From assembly GCA_030710605.1 (NCBI GenBank), contig CP092874.1:19377205-19441204 (forward strand): a DNA stretch of 64,000 bases, read 5' to 3'. The notes beneath the pieces are model-generated. The model saw nothing but the letters and a program-made list of their open reading frames with translations, did not search any database and was not told where the DNA came from. A program made the translations under genes and the position numbers. The first letter of the stretch is position 1; each line of letters opens with the position of its first letter. This DNA is from Cordylochernes scorpioides. Taxonomy: Eukaryota; Arthropoda; Arachnida; Pseudoscorpiones; Chernetidae. Positions 19,960 through 29,894 of the stretch are shown here, piece by piece.

Positions 19960-20445
19960 TAATCTGAGAAAATATTGCCTGATTTTAGGCGTAAGAATAA
20001 AAAAAGAAAAACGTATTTACATAATTTACAAAAGGTTTGAGCCGGCCAACGGGAAATAGAGAAATAAGAATAACCCAGGCTCCTGGAGCGCAAGAAACGC
20101 CAACTGCCCGGGCTGTCCAGCTAACTAGTATAAACCAGATTATATTTACATAGAGCCAATTGCAGAGCAGAACCAGCTGGTCAAGAAGTTCCATGCCTGC
20201 AGAGAACCCGGGAGTTCAGCCAACGAGACTGGGTCGAAGGAGGTCTTCTCAAGCAGCAGGGCTGTCTGCATTCTGTGTCGCATGAAAGCAGGGCATCTGA
20301 ATAGAAGGTGATCCACAATCTGTTGTTCCTCCATACAATGTGGGCAAGATGAGTCAGGATGCCAGAGAACCAAGTCTGCCCAGAAAAAACGGGAAACAAC
20401 AACAATGGGTTATATAAAGGGAAGTCGTGACATCTGGTGGTAGAA
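19960..20445 (-). mobile_element. TTCCCGTTGGCC-family repeat interrupted by a LINE
   Basis: Shares both flanks with 17620-17800, but 339 bp (20057-20395) are inserted at the AACGGGAAA block. That 9-bp block is duplicated at 20048-20056 and 20387-20395, a clean target-site duplication. Confidence 0.75.
20057..20395 (-). pseudogene. 5'-truncated LINE inserted at TTTCCCGTT
   Basis: The minus strand (20146-20385) encodes a LINE C-terminus: LWHPDSSCPHCMEEQQIVDH then LLFRCPAFMRHRM, a Cx2C...Hx4C zinc-knuckle-like motif. About 100 bp of 3' untranslated sequence follow. No RT remains. Flanked by a 9-bp target duplication. Confidence 0.7.
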
Positions 20446-20504
20446 TTAATAGAATAGTTTAATCTATGAAATATAAATAATATTTTTATATAACATATAT
20501 TTAT

Positions 20505-20815
20505 ATGATGCACTAGCGCGCCATCTGTTATCAAAATTCGAAACTATTTTAAAGGCGTAAGATTCTTTTTGATATTAAACAATTTCTACTGTCCTTACTG
20601 CAATGAAAAATTAATAAGAGGGCCTGGCTCATCAGTGGTGAACCCTCTCAGCGGTAATTGGTAGATTAAACTGGCGAAACCGCTGGGAGGGTTCACCACT
20701 GATGAGCCAGGCCCTCTCATTAATTTTTCCATTACAGTAAGGGCAGTAGAAATTGTTTAATATCAAAAAGAATCTTACGCCTTTAAAATAGTTTCGAATT
20801 TTGATATATTTATAT
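20505..20815. mobile_element. Foldback element, GAAACCGCTGGGAGGG family
   Basis: Arms of about 125 bp: AACAATTTCTACTGTCCTTA (20578) and TAAGGGCAGTAGAAATTGTT (20736) are inverted, as are GAGGGCCTGGCTCATCAGTG (20618) and CACTGATGAGCCAGGCCCTC. The right arm contains CTGGC-GAAA and CTGATGA-GCCAG, hammerhead boxes in swapped order. Confidence 0.85.
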
Positions 20816-21039
20816 ATTAAAGGTTAATTGGCAAATTAAAACGAAGTTTTACATTTCAGTTTAAATGTCTTCGAAATCTTACGTATGACGGGCAGATGTT
20901 TTGGAGCACTATATTTAAAATGTTTTATGCAGTTCTTCAAGCTTATTTCTGTCAATTCATTAAGTAACTTAATCAAGAATGTCTTCCTAGGGCTGGGGCT
21001 ATAAACACAGAAAAGCCCAATATCATATTAGATGGATGC

Positions 21040-21140
21040 ATGTAATATCCCAGCGGTCTGGTGAATTACATTGACGAAACCATTGGAAGGGTCCCCCACC
21101 GATGAGCCAGGCCATTCCATTATGTTTATCATCGTAATAA
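21040..21140 (+). mobile_element. Decayed GAAACCGCTGGGAGGG fragment
   Basis: GACGAAACCATTGGAAGGGT then CACCGATGAGCCAGGCC keeps the family pattern with several substitutions. Confidence 0.5.
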
Positions 21141-21207
21141 GTACACTAATATGAAGTTTTAGCTTTATCATTTTCTTATAATAAAGGTAATATATCACAC
21201 ACACAAA

Positions 21208-21500
21208 AAAAAAGCTTTATTAAGACCAGCGGTCTTATACAGATTCATCACAGGAAGAAATAATAGATGGAGCTCCTATACTCCAGACAACGCAGCACCC
21301 AACAACAGCCTCCTGGTCCGACGCATGTCCAATAGCCACACAGTACATACGTCATGGTTAGCGTATCACTGAACAGGCGAGTGTGGAATCAGCCGTGTTC
21401 TAGTCTTCGCTTTCCTCATCCAAATGGACCACGACATTCGGCGATTCTATTAAATCTAATCCGAACGGTGACTGCGGTCTTGTAGAATTTATATAAACCA
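21208..21500 (-). mobile_element. LINE-like 3' end: hairpin plus AATAAAGC
   Basis: On the minus strand: CTGTATAAGACCGCTGGTCTTAATAAAGC split as a GACC..GGTC hairpin followed by AATAAA and an A-to-T rich end. The same layout with different hairpin sequence is at 60885-60910. Compensated hairpin plus AATAAA is typical of some LINE 3' ends. No protein is readable. Confidence 0.5.
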
Positions 21501-21623
21501 AAAAATAAGATCTAAAGGTAATATATTAATTTACGTAAAATATTAAATTCAGCAAAGTTTATGTGTCAAATTGAAGTTTGACTAGGGCATTGTCCATCTT
21601 GGAGAAAATTATAGATGGCCAAC

Positions 21624-21848
21624 ATATACACTCATGAACAAAACTTAAGGAATTGCAAAGTCTTTGATGTCGCCGATCGTCTGTTTTTTTTTTTTTTTTG
21701 GAAGAGACAGAGGCAATTTTGTTCACACTTTGTTATCTCGTATGTCTTCAATAAAGGTCACTGTAATATCTTTCAGAGTTATTATCTGAATCCCGATATA
21801 CATGGTAAAAGGTACAACCTCCTTAAAGTTTTGTCCATGGTTGTATAT
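21624..21848 (-). mobile_element. MITE, ACACTCATGGACAAAACTT family (reverse)
   Basis: Starts ATACACTCATGAACAAAACTT and ends AAGTTTTGTCCATGG. The interior is the reverse complement of the 9284 copy. Confidence 0.8.
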
Positions 21849-22555
21849 AAAAAGTTTTTTTATTTTTTTATTTTGGATGTCCGTATTATTAAAATGGTTT
21901 TCAATTGGTGCCCTACACTTTCTCTATCTCTTTCACTTCTTTTTTTTTTAAGTCAATATTGTTTTTATAAAAAGTAATATATAATTAAAAGGTATCTGTA
22001 ATTTCTCTTTACTCCGCGGTATGATACAAAAGAAAATAAAGACTATTATTTAAACATTTGATTTAGATTTTTTTTAAGGGATTAAAAATCCAATTCCCCA
22101 TTATTATTATTATTTTTTTGTTTTAAAAAAGTTTGTTTTGAAACCTGAACAAATAGTCTCTATATCTCGAAAATAAGTAATTTACTTTTTAATTATCTAT
22201 GACCCTATTTACATATCCCCTTTAAATATCTATTTTCTATCCATCACACCGATACATTTACATAAATAATGTTTTTTATTCCATTCTATAAGTTTTCAAG
22301 GCAACGCTGAAGTTTTGCTGGTTCTTTTTTTACATCCTCTCTTTCTTACTTGTGTTGGAAAAATTAAATAAAAAACAAATTGGAAAGAATCCTAACCTTT
22401 AATAAAATGTTGGTTTGACCGTTTCTAACACTTTTCAATTTTATATTACAACTCCTGTAATATACTGATTCCTTATTATCTTTTTTTTAGAATTATCTAT
22501 ACTATATATATATGTGTGGTTTTTGAAAATAGAGCAATTCATAAATAAATCTTTA
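21849..22555. other. AT-rich DNA, no gene seen
   Basis: Low-complexity sequence; no gene or recognised repeat. Confidence 0.5.
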
Positions 22556-22557
22556 AT

Positions 22558-22740
22558 TAAAAAAGACATATATTGGATCAAAATATCATTTATTTTACCA
22601 ATATTTCAGTTGGCTGAACGCCCTTGATATATAACACCATAATGTTATAATACCTTGATAAAGGTTGGCGTTCAGCTAACTGAAGTATTGGTAAAATAAA
22701 TGATATTTCGATCCAATATATGTCTTTTTTAATTAAATAT
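22558..22740. mobile_element. Foldback, TTGATAA hammerhead-like family
   Basis: Arms ACATATATTGGATCAAAATA (22565) and CGATCCAATATATGTC (22710). The left arm hairpin is deleted; the right arm keeps TACC, TTGATAA, GGTTGGC..GCTAACT, GAAG, TATT, GGTA (22653-22694). Confidence 0.7.
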
Positions 22741-22799
22741 GCATGTGTGTGTGTTATATACAAATTATTTGATTTAAAATTATATTGTTTTATAAAATA

Positions 22800-22990
22800 C
22801 AAAATACTCTGTAAGGTCGACCGCCAGACGTCGCAGCTCTCCCTATATAAACCTATTAGTTGTTGTTTCCCGTTGGCCGGCTCAAATATTTCTGTAGATA
22901 TGTAAATATGTGATGTTTTATTTTCTTCATTCTTCTCGCCTTAAGTAAGGTAATACTTCCTCAAATTATGTATTCAATATCTCTTTAGCA
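22800..22990 (+). mobile_element. TTCCCGTTGGCC-family repeat (uninterrupted)
   Basis: GGTCGACCGCCAGACGTCGC, then TTGTTGTTTCCCGTTGGCCG, then CGCCTTAAGTAAGGTAATAC. Here the TTTCCCGTT/GGCC junction is intact, giving the empty site for the two LINE insertions at 20057 and 43198. Confidence 0.65.
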
Positions 22991-23094
22991 CAATTAAAGC
23001 TAATTCTGATCTAAATTATTTTTATCATTCTGTTCACGACTGCATTTCAATATCTCAATAATATTCCAAAATCACCAGAAATAGTTTTTGTAAT

Positions 23095-23365
23095 ATATAT
23101 ACATGTAGTACAGGCCATGATAATCATGGTGGTTAGTAGCTAGCGATAATTTACTGTAAGTACACCACGTGTCTACACATGTTAGAAAGCAGTTCGACTT
23201 TTGCGATTTGAAAATGTGCCAGAGCCCCGTTTGGTTACTTGTTTGGTTACTCAATGGTGGGGTTAGACTTTTTCAATAATTAGGGGCCATTGAAGCAATT
23301 TTTTTTTTTTTCAGAAAAAAAAAAGTGTCCAATGCGGGATTTGAACCCGCGTCGTGGTTGGATAT
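23095..23365 (-). mobile_element. tRNA-derived SINE (reverse)
   Basis: Ends with GTCCAATGCGGGATTTGAAC and CCGCGTCGTGGTTGG, the reverse complement of the tRNA-like head. Flanking 23025-23095 (TTCTGTTCACGACTGCATTT) is also found beside the SINE at 28420, so the two belong to a duplicated locus. Confidence 0.8.
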
Positions 23366-23384
23366 ATATTGTAAGAAAGTATTT

Positions 23385-23550
23385 ATTATTTTATTAGCAG
23401 AGTATTATTTTTTTTATATTTTGCTATACCCTGTACACTTCCCTCTTTTGCTTATCTTTTATTTATCATTCATAGTTTGTTCTTGTCTGAAATAAATTGT
23501 TGTGTCACCCCGAAGTTTGTCTTTCCTAATTTTCCACGTGGCAATATAGA
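23385..23550 (+). repeat. CCACGTGGCAATATTG dispersed repeat
   Basis: Matches 11990-12245; ends TTTTCCACGTGGCAATATAG. Confidence 0.6.
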
Positions 23551-23562
23551 ATTGAAGACATA

Positions 23563-23780
23563 CACTCATAGACAAAACTTGAGGAAGTTGTACCTTTTAG
23601 CATGATATATCGGGATTCAGACAATAACTCTGAAAGATATTACAGTGACCTTTATTGAAGACACACGAGATAACCAAGTGTGAACAAAATTGCTTCTAAA
23701 TCCTTCAAAAAAAAAAAAACGACGACTGGTGATATCAAAGACTTTCCACTTTCGTAAGTTTTGTCCGTGAGTTTATATTT
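23563..23780 (+). mobile_element. MITE, ACACTCATGGACAAAACTT family
   Basis: Ends ACACTCATAGACAAAACTTG and AAGTTTTGTCCGTGAGTTTA. Full-length, with an A-run in place of the AACAGACGACCGG block. Confidence 0.8.
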
Positions 23781-24181
23781 TATCTCTATATTTGGGTGTC
23801 AAATTATAATTTGACAGATAAATATCTTTCGATGCTACAAAAAGAAAAAAAGAGGATATTTTGGAGAGAGAGAAAGATAATCTCTATGTAATTTCAAATT
23901 GAAGAATATAGATTTTCTCCGAAAGCTTTATATATATTTTTTCTTTTAGAACATTGGAATGCGCGCATTTGGCATAAACAGAGGTAAGACTATATGTATA
24001 TCTTGTTGTCAGTGTCTATCAAGTTCGACTTTTGGTGACACTATATGAACAAATATTCTCCATCTGTCAGTGACCATCACTCTCATCTAGTGACCTTCTG
24101 GTAGCTTTCTTGACCTCTTCTAGCCAGCTTATTGCAGGTCTTCCTCTATTCTCCTTCTTCCTACAATTTTGAAAAGGTGTA

Positions 24182-24460
24182 CACCAATACCTCGCTTTGC
24201 GTCGTTTCGTTTTGCGTTTTTTTCGAAGTTGCGTCGCTGCTTAATTTTTACTGATTTTTACTGTGCGTCGTTAGATTTTCGAAGTTGCGTTGTTTTGGAT
24301 TCGAGTATTTAATTTTTTATTTTTTTTTATATTTTTTTTCCCTAAAATATGGCAACACCTTTGTTTTTGATTGCCCCTTCACATATTTTCAATTTGCGTC
24401 GTTTCAAATTGCGTCGTGTTTTTTTGGAACGTAACCCCGACACAAAGCGAGGTATGGGTG
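24182..24460. mobile_element. pogo/Tigger-type MITE
   Basis: Terminal inverted repeats CACCAATACCTCGCTTTGCG and CACAAAGCGAGGTATGGGTG flanked by TA on both sides (24180-24181, 24461-24462). The interior repeats GCGTCG-type words. No transposase remains. A different family from the one at 14896. Confidence 0.7.
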
Positions 24461-24479
24461 TATATACACTTTATTTATT

Positions 24480-24605
24480 TAATTAAAAGGGCATATATTG
24501 ATTAAAAAAAATCATTTAAAAATGATTAAAAATCATTTAAATGTTTTTTTTTCGATCCAATATATGCCTTTTTAATTAAAGATTTATTTATGGATTGCTC
24601 TATTT
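24480..24605. mobile_element. Decayed foldback of the 7600 family
   Basis: AATTAAAAGGGCATATATTG at the left and CCAATATATGCCTTTTTAAT at the right are inverted, but the hammerhead-like hairpin has been lost. Confidence 0.6.
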
Positions 24606-24767
24606 TCAAATTTTTTTATATATATCGAACAATATTGAAAAATATTTTAGGCTTAAAACACTTGAAAAACATATTTTTATGTATCAAATGAGACACCGCT
24701 CCCTTTAATTGTACATCAAAACAATGCACTGTGTGCAACAATAACAATACGCCAATAGAGTGATTGA

Positions 24768-24890
24768 TAAAGAATAAACCACAACACCAGTTTTCGCTAA
24801 ACTCAGATAAAATGCATACCTGTATACCACGGTTTCGGTCTTTCTCTCTGAGTTTACTTAAACTGGTGTTGTGGCTTATTCTTTTTATCA
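24768..24890. repeat. Inverted repeat (ACAACACCAGTTTTCG...)
   Basis: GAATAAACCACAACACCAGTTT is mirrored by AAACTGGTGTTGTGGCTTATTC about 75 bp later, with inner CTAAACTCAG/CTGAGTTTAC also paired. Similar inverted arms occur near 18600 (ACAACATCAGTTTTGG). Confidence 0.65.
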
Positions 24891-25096
24891 TCATTAGTAA
24901 AGTTTTTTATTAGGATGATGAACAGTGCATCGTTCTGATGCATAATTAAAGGGAGAGGTGCCTTTTTGGGTATATACAAATACGATTCTCCTGCAACTTT
25001 ATGCTGTACATATTTGTATATAAATACTTACTATATTAAATAAAAACAAACGATAGCAATGCGTCTCTTTATACATAAAATTTTTAATATGCTAGC

Positions 25097-25123
25097 TTTC
25101 GGATCTTATCGATCCTTCAACAG
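25097..25123 (-). ncRNA. Hammerhead-like hairpin in PLE 3' region (copy e)
   Basis: Minus strand: GGC, CTGTTGA, A, GGATC-GATAA-GATCC, GAAA, GCTA, GC. Identical to 27268-27294 on the other arm. Confidence 0.5.
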
Positions 25124-25329
25124 GCCAAGCTGTAAATTGAGAGAAAGAATATATATATAAATGTAAAAAATTATTTATATGCACCAACGAAGATAGAGAA
25201 TAAAATATAAAATAAAATAAATATAAACACATTTCACGAGTTCACGTTTTCTCGTGGCCAGGCTGCTGTTGTTTCATCTCTGTCCAAAGCCCAGTTTGTT
25301 TTCTTTTATAGTCAATTGGTCCTTTTATT

Positions 25330-26402
25330 CTAATGGCTGGGCTGTTTTTTGAATGAGTGGTACTGAGATGGTAGTTCTATACGCCTGTTGATACTGTTTA
25401 AATCTTGAGAGACGAAGGATTCTATTAATAATCTTTGATATTTGGATTTGATGTTGTGGTAATGACAGGTTGGGTCGGAAAGGTTAAAGGCATGGCCGGT
25501 TTTAGAGGTATGCTGAAAGATCAAAGATTTGGGATCTTTGTTTATTATATTTCTGTTGTGCTCGGAAATTCTGTTGTAAATGAAACGGCCAGTCTCACCC
25601 ACATATTTAGCGTTGCAATCTTGGCAACCTATGGAGTAAATGGCATATGGTTGCTGGTCGGGACGTTTCTTAATATTAGATTTGGTGATGGGGTTCCGGA
25701 GTATTTGGCCTATTGAGAGGTGGTTGGTAAAAAAGGTTCTTAAACCAAATTTCTTGAGGGAGAGGGCTATTGATTGATTTTCAAAGGAATAAGGTATAAT
25801 ACAGGTGTTACGGTTTACTACGGGCTGAGTGTGTTTGGAAGGGTTGAAACTATGTCTAAGTATGAAGGGAAGTGGATAGCCACTTGCTGTTAGATTACTG
25901 ATGATGGTTGTCTTTTCTAATTTTTTGAAGGCTGGGGTGGAGCAGTGTGTATGTATTCTTTTCGTGAGTGTTCTGACGACTGTGAGTTTGTGGCCTATTG
26001 GGTTATATGAATCAAAAAGGAGATAGGATGGTTTTATGGATTTTTTGTAATAAACTGTTGTGTGGTATGATTCATCAGTTTTGATAAAAAGAATGTCCAA
26101 ATATGGCAAAACTTTGTGGGACTCATGTTCTATTGTGAAAGTGAGGCGTGTATGGTAAGAGTTTAGGGTTTCCAACACCAATAGGACGTCATCCTTGTGA
26201 CATATGCAAAAAATGTCGTCCAGGTACCTTTTCCAAACTTCTATTCGGAGATGTTTCTGTTCCAAAATCCAGCTGTCAATGGCGCTCATGACGAGCTCTG
26301 CCGCAATGTTGGATAAAGGGCTACCCATAGGAGATCCACAGATTTGTTTAAAAAACTGACCTTCGAAGCTGAAGTTAGATGTTGCCAAGCATGATTCAAA
26401 CA
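25330..26402 (-). pseudogene. Penelope-like RT and GIY-YIG endonuclease, 5'-truncated (left copy)
   Basis: About 357 residues of PLE polyprotein are open from 26402 down to the stop at 25330. Visible motifs in order: GSPMGSPLSNIAAELVM (RT motif B), KRYLDDIFCI (catalytic YxDD), LPYLDILF (RT D/E), then a linker, then YAIYSIGCQDCNAKYVGETG with R and EH further on. That is a GIY-YIG nuclease with the CxxC insertion found in PLEs. RT motif A and everything before it are missing. The open frame continues upstream to an ATG at 26490, but those 29 residues are antisense to the right-hand copy, so the frame is a chimera and the ATG is not genuine. Confidence 0.85.
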
Positions 26403-27061
26403 AACTCACAGTCGTCAGAACACTCACGAAAAGAATACATACACATTGCTCCACCCCAGCCTTCAAAAAATTAGAAAAGACAACCATCATCAGTAATCTA
26501 ACAGCAAGTGGCTATCCACTTCCCTTCATACTTAGACATAGTTTCAACCCTTCCAAACACACTCAGCCCGTAGTAAACCGTAACACCTGTATTATACCTT
26601 ATTCCTTTGAAAATCAATCAATAGCCCTCTCCCTCAAGAAATTTGGTTTAAGAACCTTTTTTACCAACCACCTCTCAATAGGCCAAATACTCCGGAACCC
26701 CATCACCAAATCTAATATTAAGAAACGTCCCGACCAGCAACCATATGCCATTTACTCCATAGGTTGCCAAGATTGCAACGCTAAATATGTGGGTGAGACT
26801 GGCCGTTTCATTTACAACAGAATTTCCGAGCACAACAGAAATATAATAAACAAAGATCCCAAATCTTTGATCTTTCAGCATACCTCTAAAACCGGCCATG
26901 CCTTTAACCTTTCCGACCCAACCTGTCATTACCACAACATCAAATCCAAATATCAAAGATTATTAATAGAATCCTTCGTCTCTCAAGATTTAAACAGTAT
27001 CAACAGGCGTATAGAACTACCATCTCAGTACCACTCATTCAAAAAACAGCCCAGCCATTAG
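26403..27061 (+). pseudogene. Penelope-like 3' fragment with GIY-YIG domain (right copy)
   Basis: Starts inside the RT thumb region (KLTVVRTLTKRIHTHCSTPA) and stays open to the stop at 27061, carrying the GIY-YIG domain (YAIYSIGCQDCNAKY, ETGRF, EHNRN). The protein is identical to the corresponding part of the left copy, so the duplication is recent. It lacks the RT catalytic core and cannot act alone. Confidence 0.85.
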
Positions 27062-27267
27062 AATAAAAGGACCAATTGACTATAAAAGAAAACAAACTGA
27101 GCTTTGGACAGAGATGAAACAACCGCAGCCTGGCCACGAGAAAACGTGAACTCGTGAAATGTGTTTATATTTATTTTATTTTATATTTTATTCTCTATCT
27201 TCGTTGGTGCATATAAATATTTTTTTACATTTATATATATATTCTTTCTCTCAATTTACAGCTTGGC

Positions 27268-27294
27268 CTGTTGAAGGATCGATAAGATCCGAAA
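27268..27294 (+). ncRNA. Hammerhead-like hairpin in PLE 3' region (copy f)
   Basis: GGC, CTGTTGA, A, GGATC-GATAA-GATCC, GAAA, GCTA, GC. Five-pair stem II, two-pair stem I. Confidence 0.5.
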
Positions 27295-27359
27295 GCTAGC
27301 ATATTAAAAATTTTATGTATAAAGAGACGCATTGCTATCGTTTGTTTTTATTTAATAAT

Positions 27360-27900
27360 TTATAGCAATTCTTTTGTCTACTTACTATATTAGTCTATAT
27401 GTGATCGAATTTTCTTAAGGAATTTTTCGATTACAGCGTTTTAAAAACTAACGAGAAATTCCTATTATATAAAAAATTTATATTTTTCTTCCAAGGCGTT
27501 ACGATTTGAATTCCCATCAATACGCTATGCAAATTGATTCCGAGCAAGCACATTTCTCTCTTAATATATTTGGTCCTAATGGAAACTCTTTTTTTTTTCT
27601 TCTGCATTCAAAGATTTTTTTTTTTTATTTCCTGTTTAAATTGATTCTCGGGACACAGGAATTTAATGGCAATTCTCCCCCGGCAATATATGTATTTCAA
27701 TGAATGAGATCTTTGGTAGAATTGGAACATTTTACAAATGTTTTTAAACATTTTAAAAGGGGAGTTTATATAAAAAATCGTTTTTTTTTTCTTCCTATTT
27801 GGGTTTATTTGTATTAAAGAATTTTGTAAGTTTGACCTTTTCGAATCTTTAGATTTGAAGATCCCCTTTGGGCAATTTTTTTTTCTAATTTAAAATTTAA
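27360..27900. other. AT-rich DNA, no gene seen
   Basis: Long T-runs. The open frame near 27506 is low complexity and I do not support it as a gene. Confidence 0.5.
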
Positions 27901-27904
27901 AAAA

Positions 27905-28025
27905 GGCTTCAATCATGGTGGGTAGTAGTTAGGGAATGCTTTTACTATAAATGCATGATCGAATTTTTTTTTTGCACTTTCAAGCGTGTTAGAGCCCTGT
28001 TTGGTTACTTGCACTCACTGGTGGA
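27905..28025 (-). mobile_element. SINE 3' fragment (reverse)
   Basis: AATCATGGTGGGTAGTAG, AGCCCTGTTTGGTTACTT and CACTCACTGGTGG match the SINE; the tRNA-like head is missing. Confidence 0.65.
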
Positions 28026-28104
28026 ACAGAATGATTTCTGTTCACGACTGCATTTCAATATCTCGATAATATATTCCAAAATTACCAGAAATAGTTTTTG
28101 TAAT

Positions 28105-28415
28105 ATATATGTGGCAATATAGTGGTAATGATGTGGTGAGTTGAGAAATAATCACACGATGAGTTGTTAGAGCTAAAAATCCAGGCAGCCAGCCGAGAGA
28201 GAAAGTGGTGGCGAGTGAGACGTTATCTGCTGAACGACTGTTTTTCCCTGTGTACACAAGCGGGGCTAACAAAAGATAAGCGCCAGGTGGTGACGCCCCC
28301 CTCAGGAATGTGACCAAAAAATGGTCGTAAGTTAGTTTTCTTAGCTTTAGCTGCCCATCTCTCTCTCGTTGGCTGTTGGATTGTTTTATTAATCCTGGAA
28401 GAGCATATATTATGA
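28105..28415. mobile_element. Unknown ~300-bp insertion
   Basis: Compared with 23060-23110, the flanks (TAGTTTTTGTAATATATAT and ACATGTAGTACAGGCC) are adjacent there but separated by about 305 bp here. The insert is less AT-rich than its surroundings. No terminal repeat or coding region is clear. Confidence 0.55.
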
Positions 28416-28417
28416 CA

Positions 28418-28725
28418 TGTACATGTAGTACAGGCCATGATAATCATGGTGGTTAGTAGTTAGCGACTGGTAATTTGCTGTAAGTACATCATATATCAAC
28501 ACATGTTAGAAAGCATTTCGAATTTTGCGTTTAGAAATTTTATCAGAGCCCCGTTTGGTTACTTGTACTCAATGGTGGGGTTAGACGTTTGCAAGAATTA
28601 GAAGCCATTGGAGAAACTTTTTTATTCAGAAAAAAAAAGTGTCCAATGCGGGATTCGATCCCAGGTCGTAACTGTCAAAAACCGACAGTTTAGACCACTC
28701 GACTAGCTACCCACTAAACCCCAAA
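28418..28725 (-). mobile_element. tRNA-derived SINE (reverse, best tRNA head)
   Basis: On the minus strand the head reads GGGTAGCTAGTCGAGTGG (A box), a perfect CTGTC/GACAG anticodon-stem-like hairpin, and CTGGGATCGAATCCCGC (B box). The full body follows. This is the clearest evidence for tRNA ancestry of the family, probably from a tRNA with a Ser/Leu-like D arm. Confidence 0.8.
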
Positions 28726-28759
28726 GTTAGAAAGTCGTTATAAACTATTTGTATGAAAA

Positions 28760-29500
28760 AGTGAAAGTTGCATAAGCTTATGATTTATGCTTTGTTTTAA
28801 AAATGAATCGATGTTGGTTCCATATGCTTGAATTGAATATTACACCTTAGTTCTATATATATTTTATTGCTTAAAAAGGTACACAACAAAAAAGAATCTA
28901 CAATTGCAAAATGATTTGATAACTAACTAAGAAAAACAAAAATAATATCATTGATAATGATGATGATAAAAATTGAATATGTCTGCCAGAAAAAAATGCT
29001 TCTATGAATTACAAAAATAAAAATAATTACAAAATTAACATATAAATTTCAAACATTATTTTTAAAAGAAATTCATCCGTGGAAAACGCCTGATGTTTTT
29101 CATCTTTAAAATTCTAAAATGTTTTGATAGAAAAAAAAAACATTTAAAAAAAATAAAATACGCAAAGCAAATTAAATCTGAAAGGTAAAAAGTTTCAAAT
29201 CAAAATTCGAAATGTTTAATTTAAAAGTAACAAGAGCCTATAAGTCAAAACTTCTACTTTGAAATAAAATACCTTTTTTTTATAAATGAAAAATTTTAGA
29301 TTAAAACGTAAAATTCAAGATTAAGAATATATTCACTGAATAATAATATTTACTCTGTTTTATTACTGTTTGACCAAATAGTATTATCGTTGGGTTTGTT
29401 GTTGTTTATATTGAAAAATTGTGGCGCTGCCCTTTTAATAAAAAATATGTTTTTCGCATTAATTTTTAAAAAATAAAATAATCAAATCGAGAGAGACTAC
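28760..29500. other. AT-rich DNA, no gene seen
   Basis: Low-complexity AT-rich sequence. Confidence 0.5.
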
Positions 29501-29509
29501 TTTACGATG

Positions 29510-29825
29510 CATTAGCGCGCCATCTGTTATCAAAATACGAAACTATTATAGACGCGTATGATTCTTTTTAAAATAAAACCATTTATACTGTCCTTACTGC
29601 AATGGAAAAATTAATGGGAGGGCCTGGCTCATCAGTGATGAACCCTCCCAGCGGTTTCGCCAGTTTAATCTACCATACCGCTGTTATATTATATTTTTTG
29701 AACTTCCTTTTATAGTGATACTGATGCTAGATTCTTAGAATGGGTATTTTAGATGAACTATGGACATAAGCTTTGAGGACAGCAGAATTACATATAATTA
29801 TAAATATATAATATGCTTCGAGCAA
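29510..29825 (-). mobile_element. Single-arm element of the GAAACCGCTGGGAGGG family
   Basis: GATGCATTAGCGCGCCATCT, TACTGTCCTTACTGCAATGG, GGGCCTGGCTCATCAGTGAT, CCCAGCGGTTTCGCCAG. Further on, ACTATGGACATAAGCTTTGA and GCTTCGAGCAATCGC match the loop region of the 4091 foldback. Confidence 0.65.
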
Positions 29826-29894
29826 TCGCTCTTCCGCAGAGACTACTTTTTAGATCAATATATTTAATACGATGGCGGAATGTATTTAATTTGT

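Larger units (their letters stand above)
25035..27356. mobile_element. Penelope-like element foldback (two copies head to head)
   Basis: Left arm 25035-25991 and right arm 26403-27356 are near-identical inverted copies of a PLE 3' half. A single-copy core (25992-26402) belonging to the left copy separates them. Each arm ends with the CTGTTGA hammerhead-like hairpin about 207 nt past the stop. The join at about 26402/26403 is abrupt, inside the coding sequence of both copies. Partial inverted copies are a known product of PLE retrotransposition. A transcript across this locus would form a hairpin of about 950 bp. Confidence 0.85.

Noticed and set aside
25435-25716. 93-codon plus-strand frame and its twin at 26675-26956
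   Set aside because: Antisense to the GIY-YIG coding region in each PLE arm.
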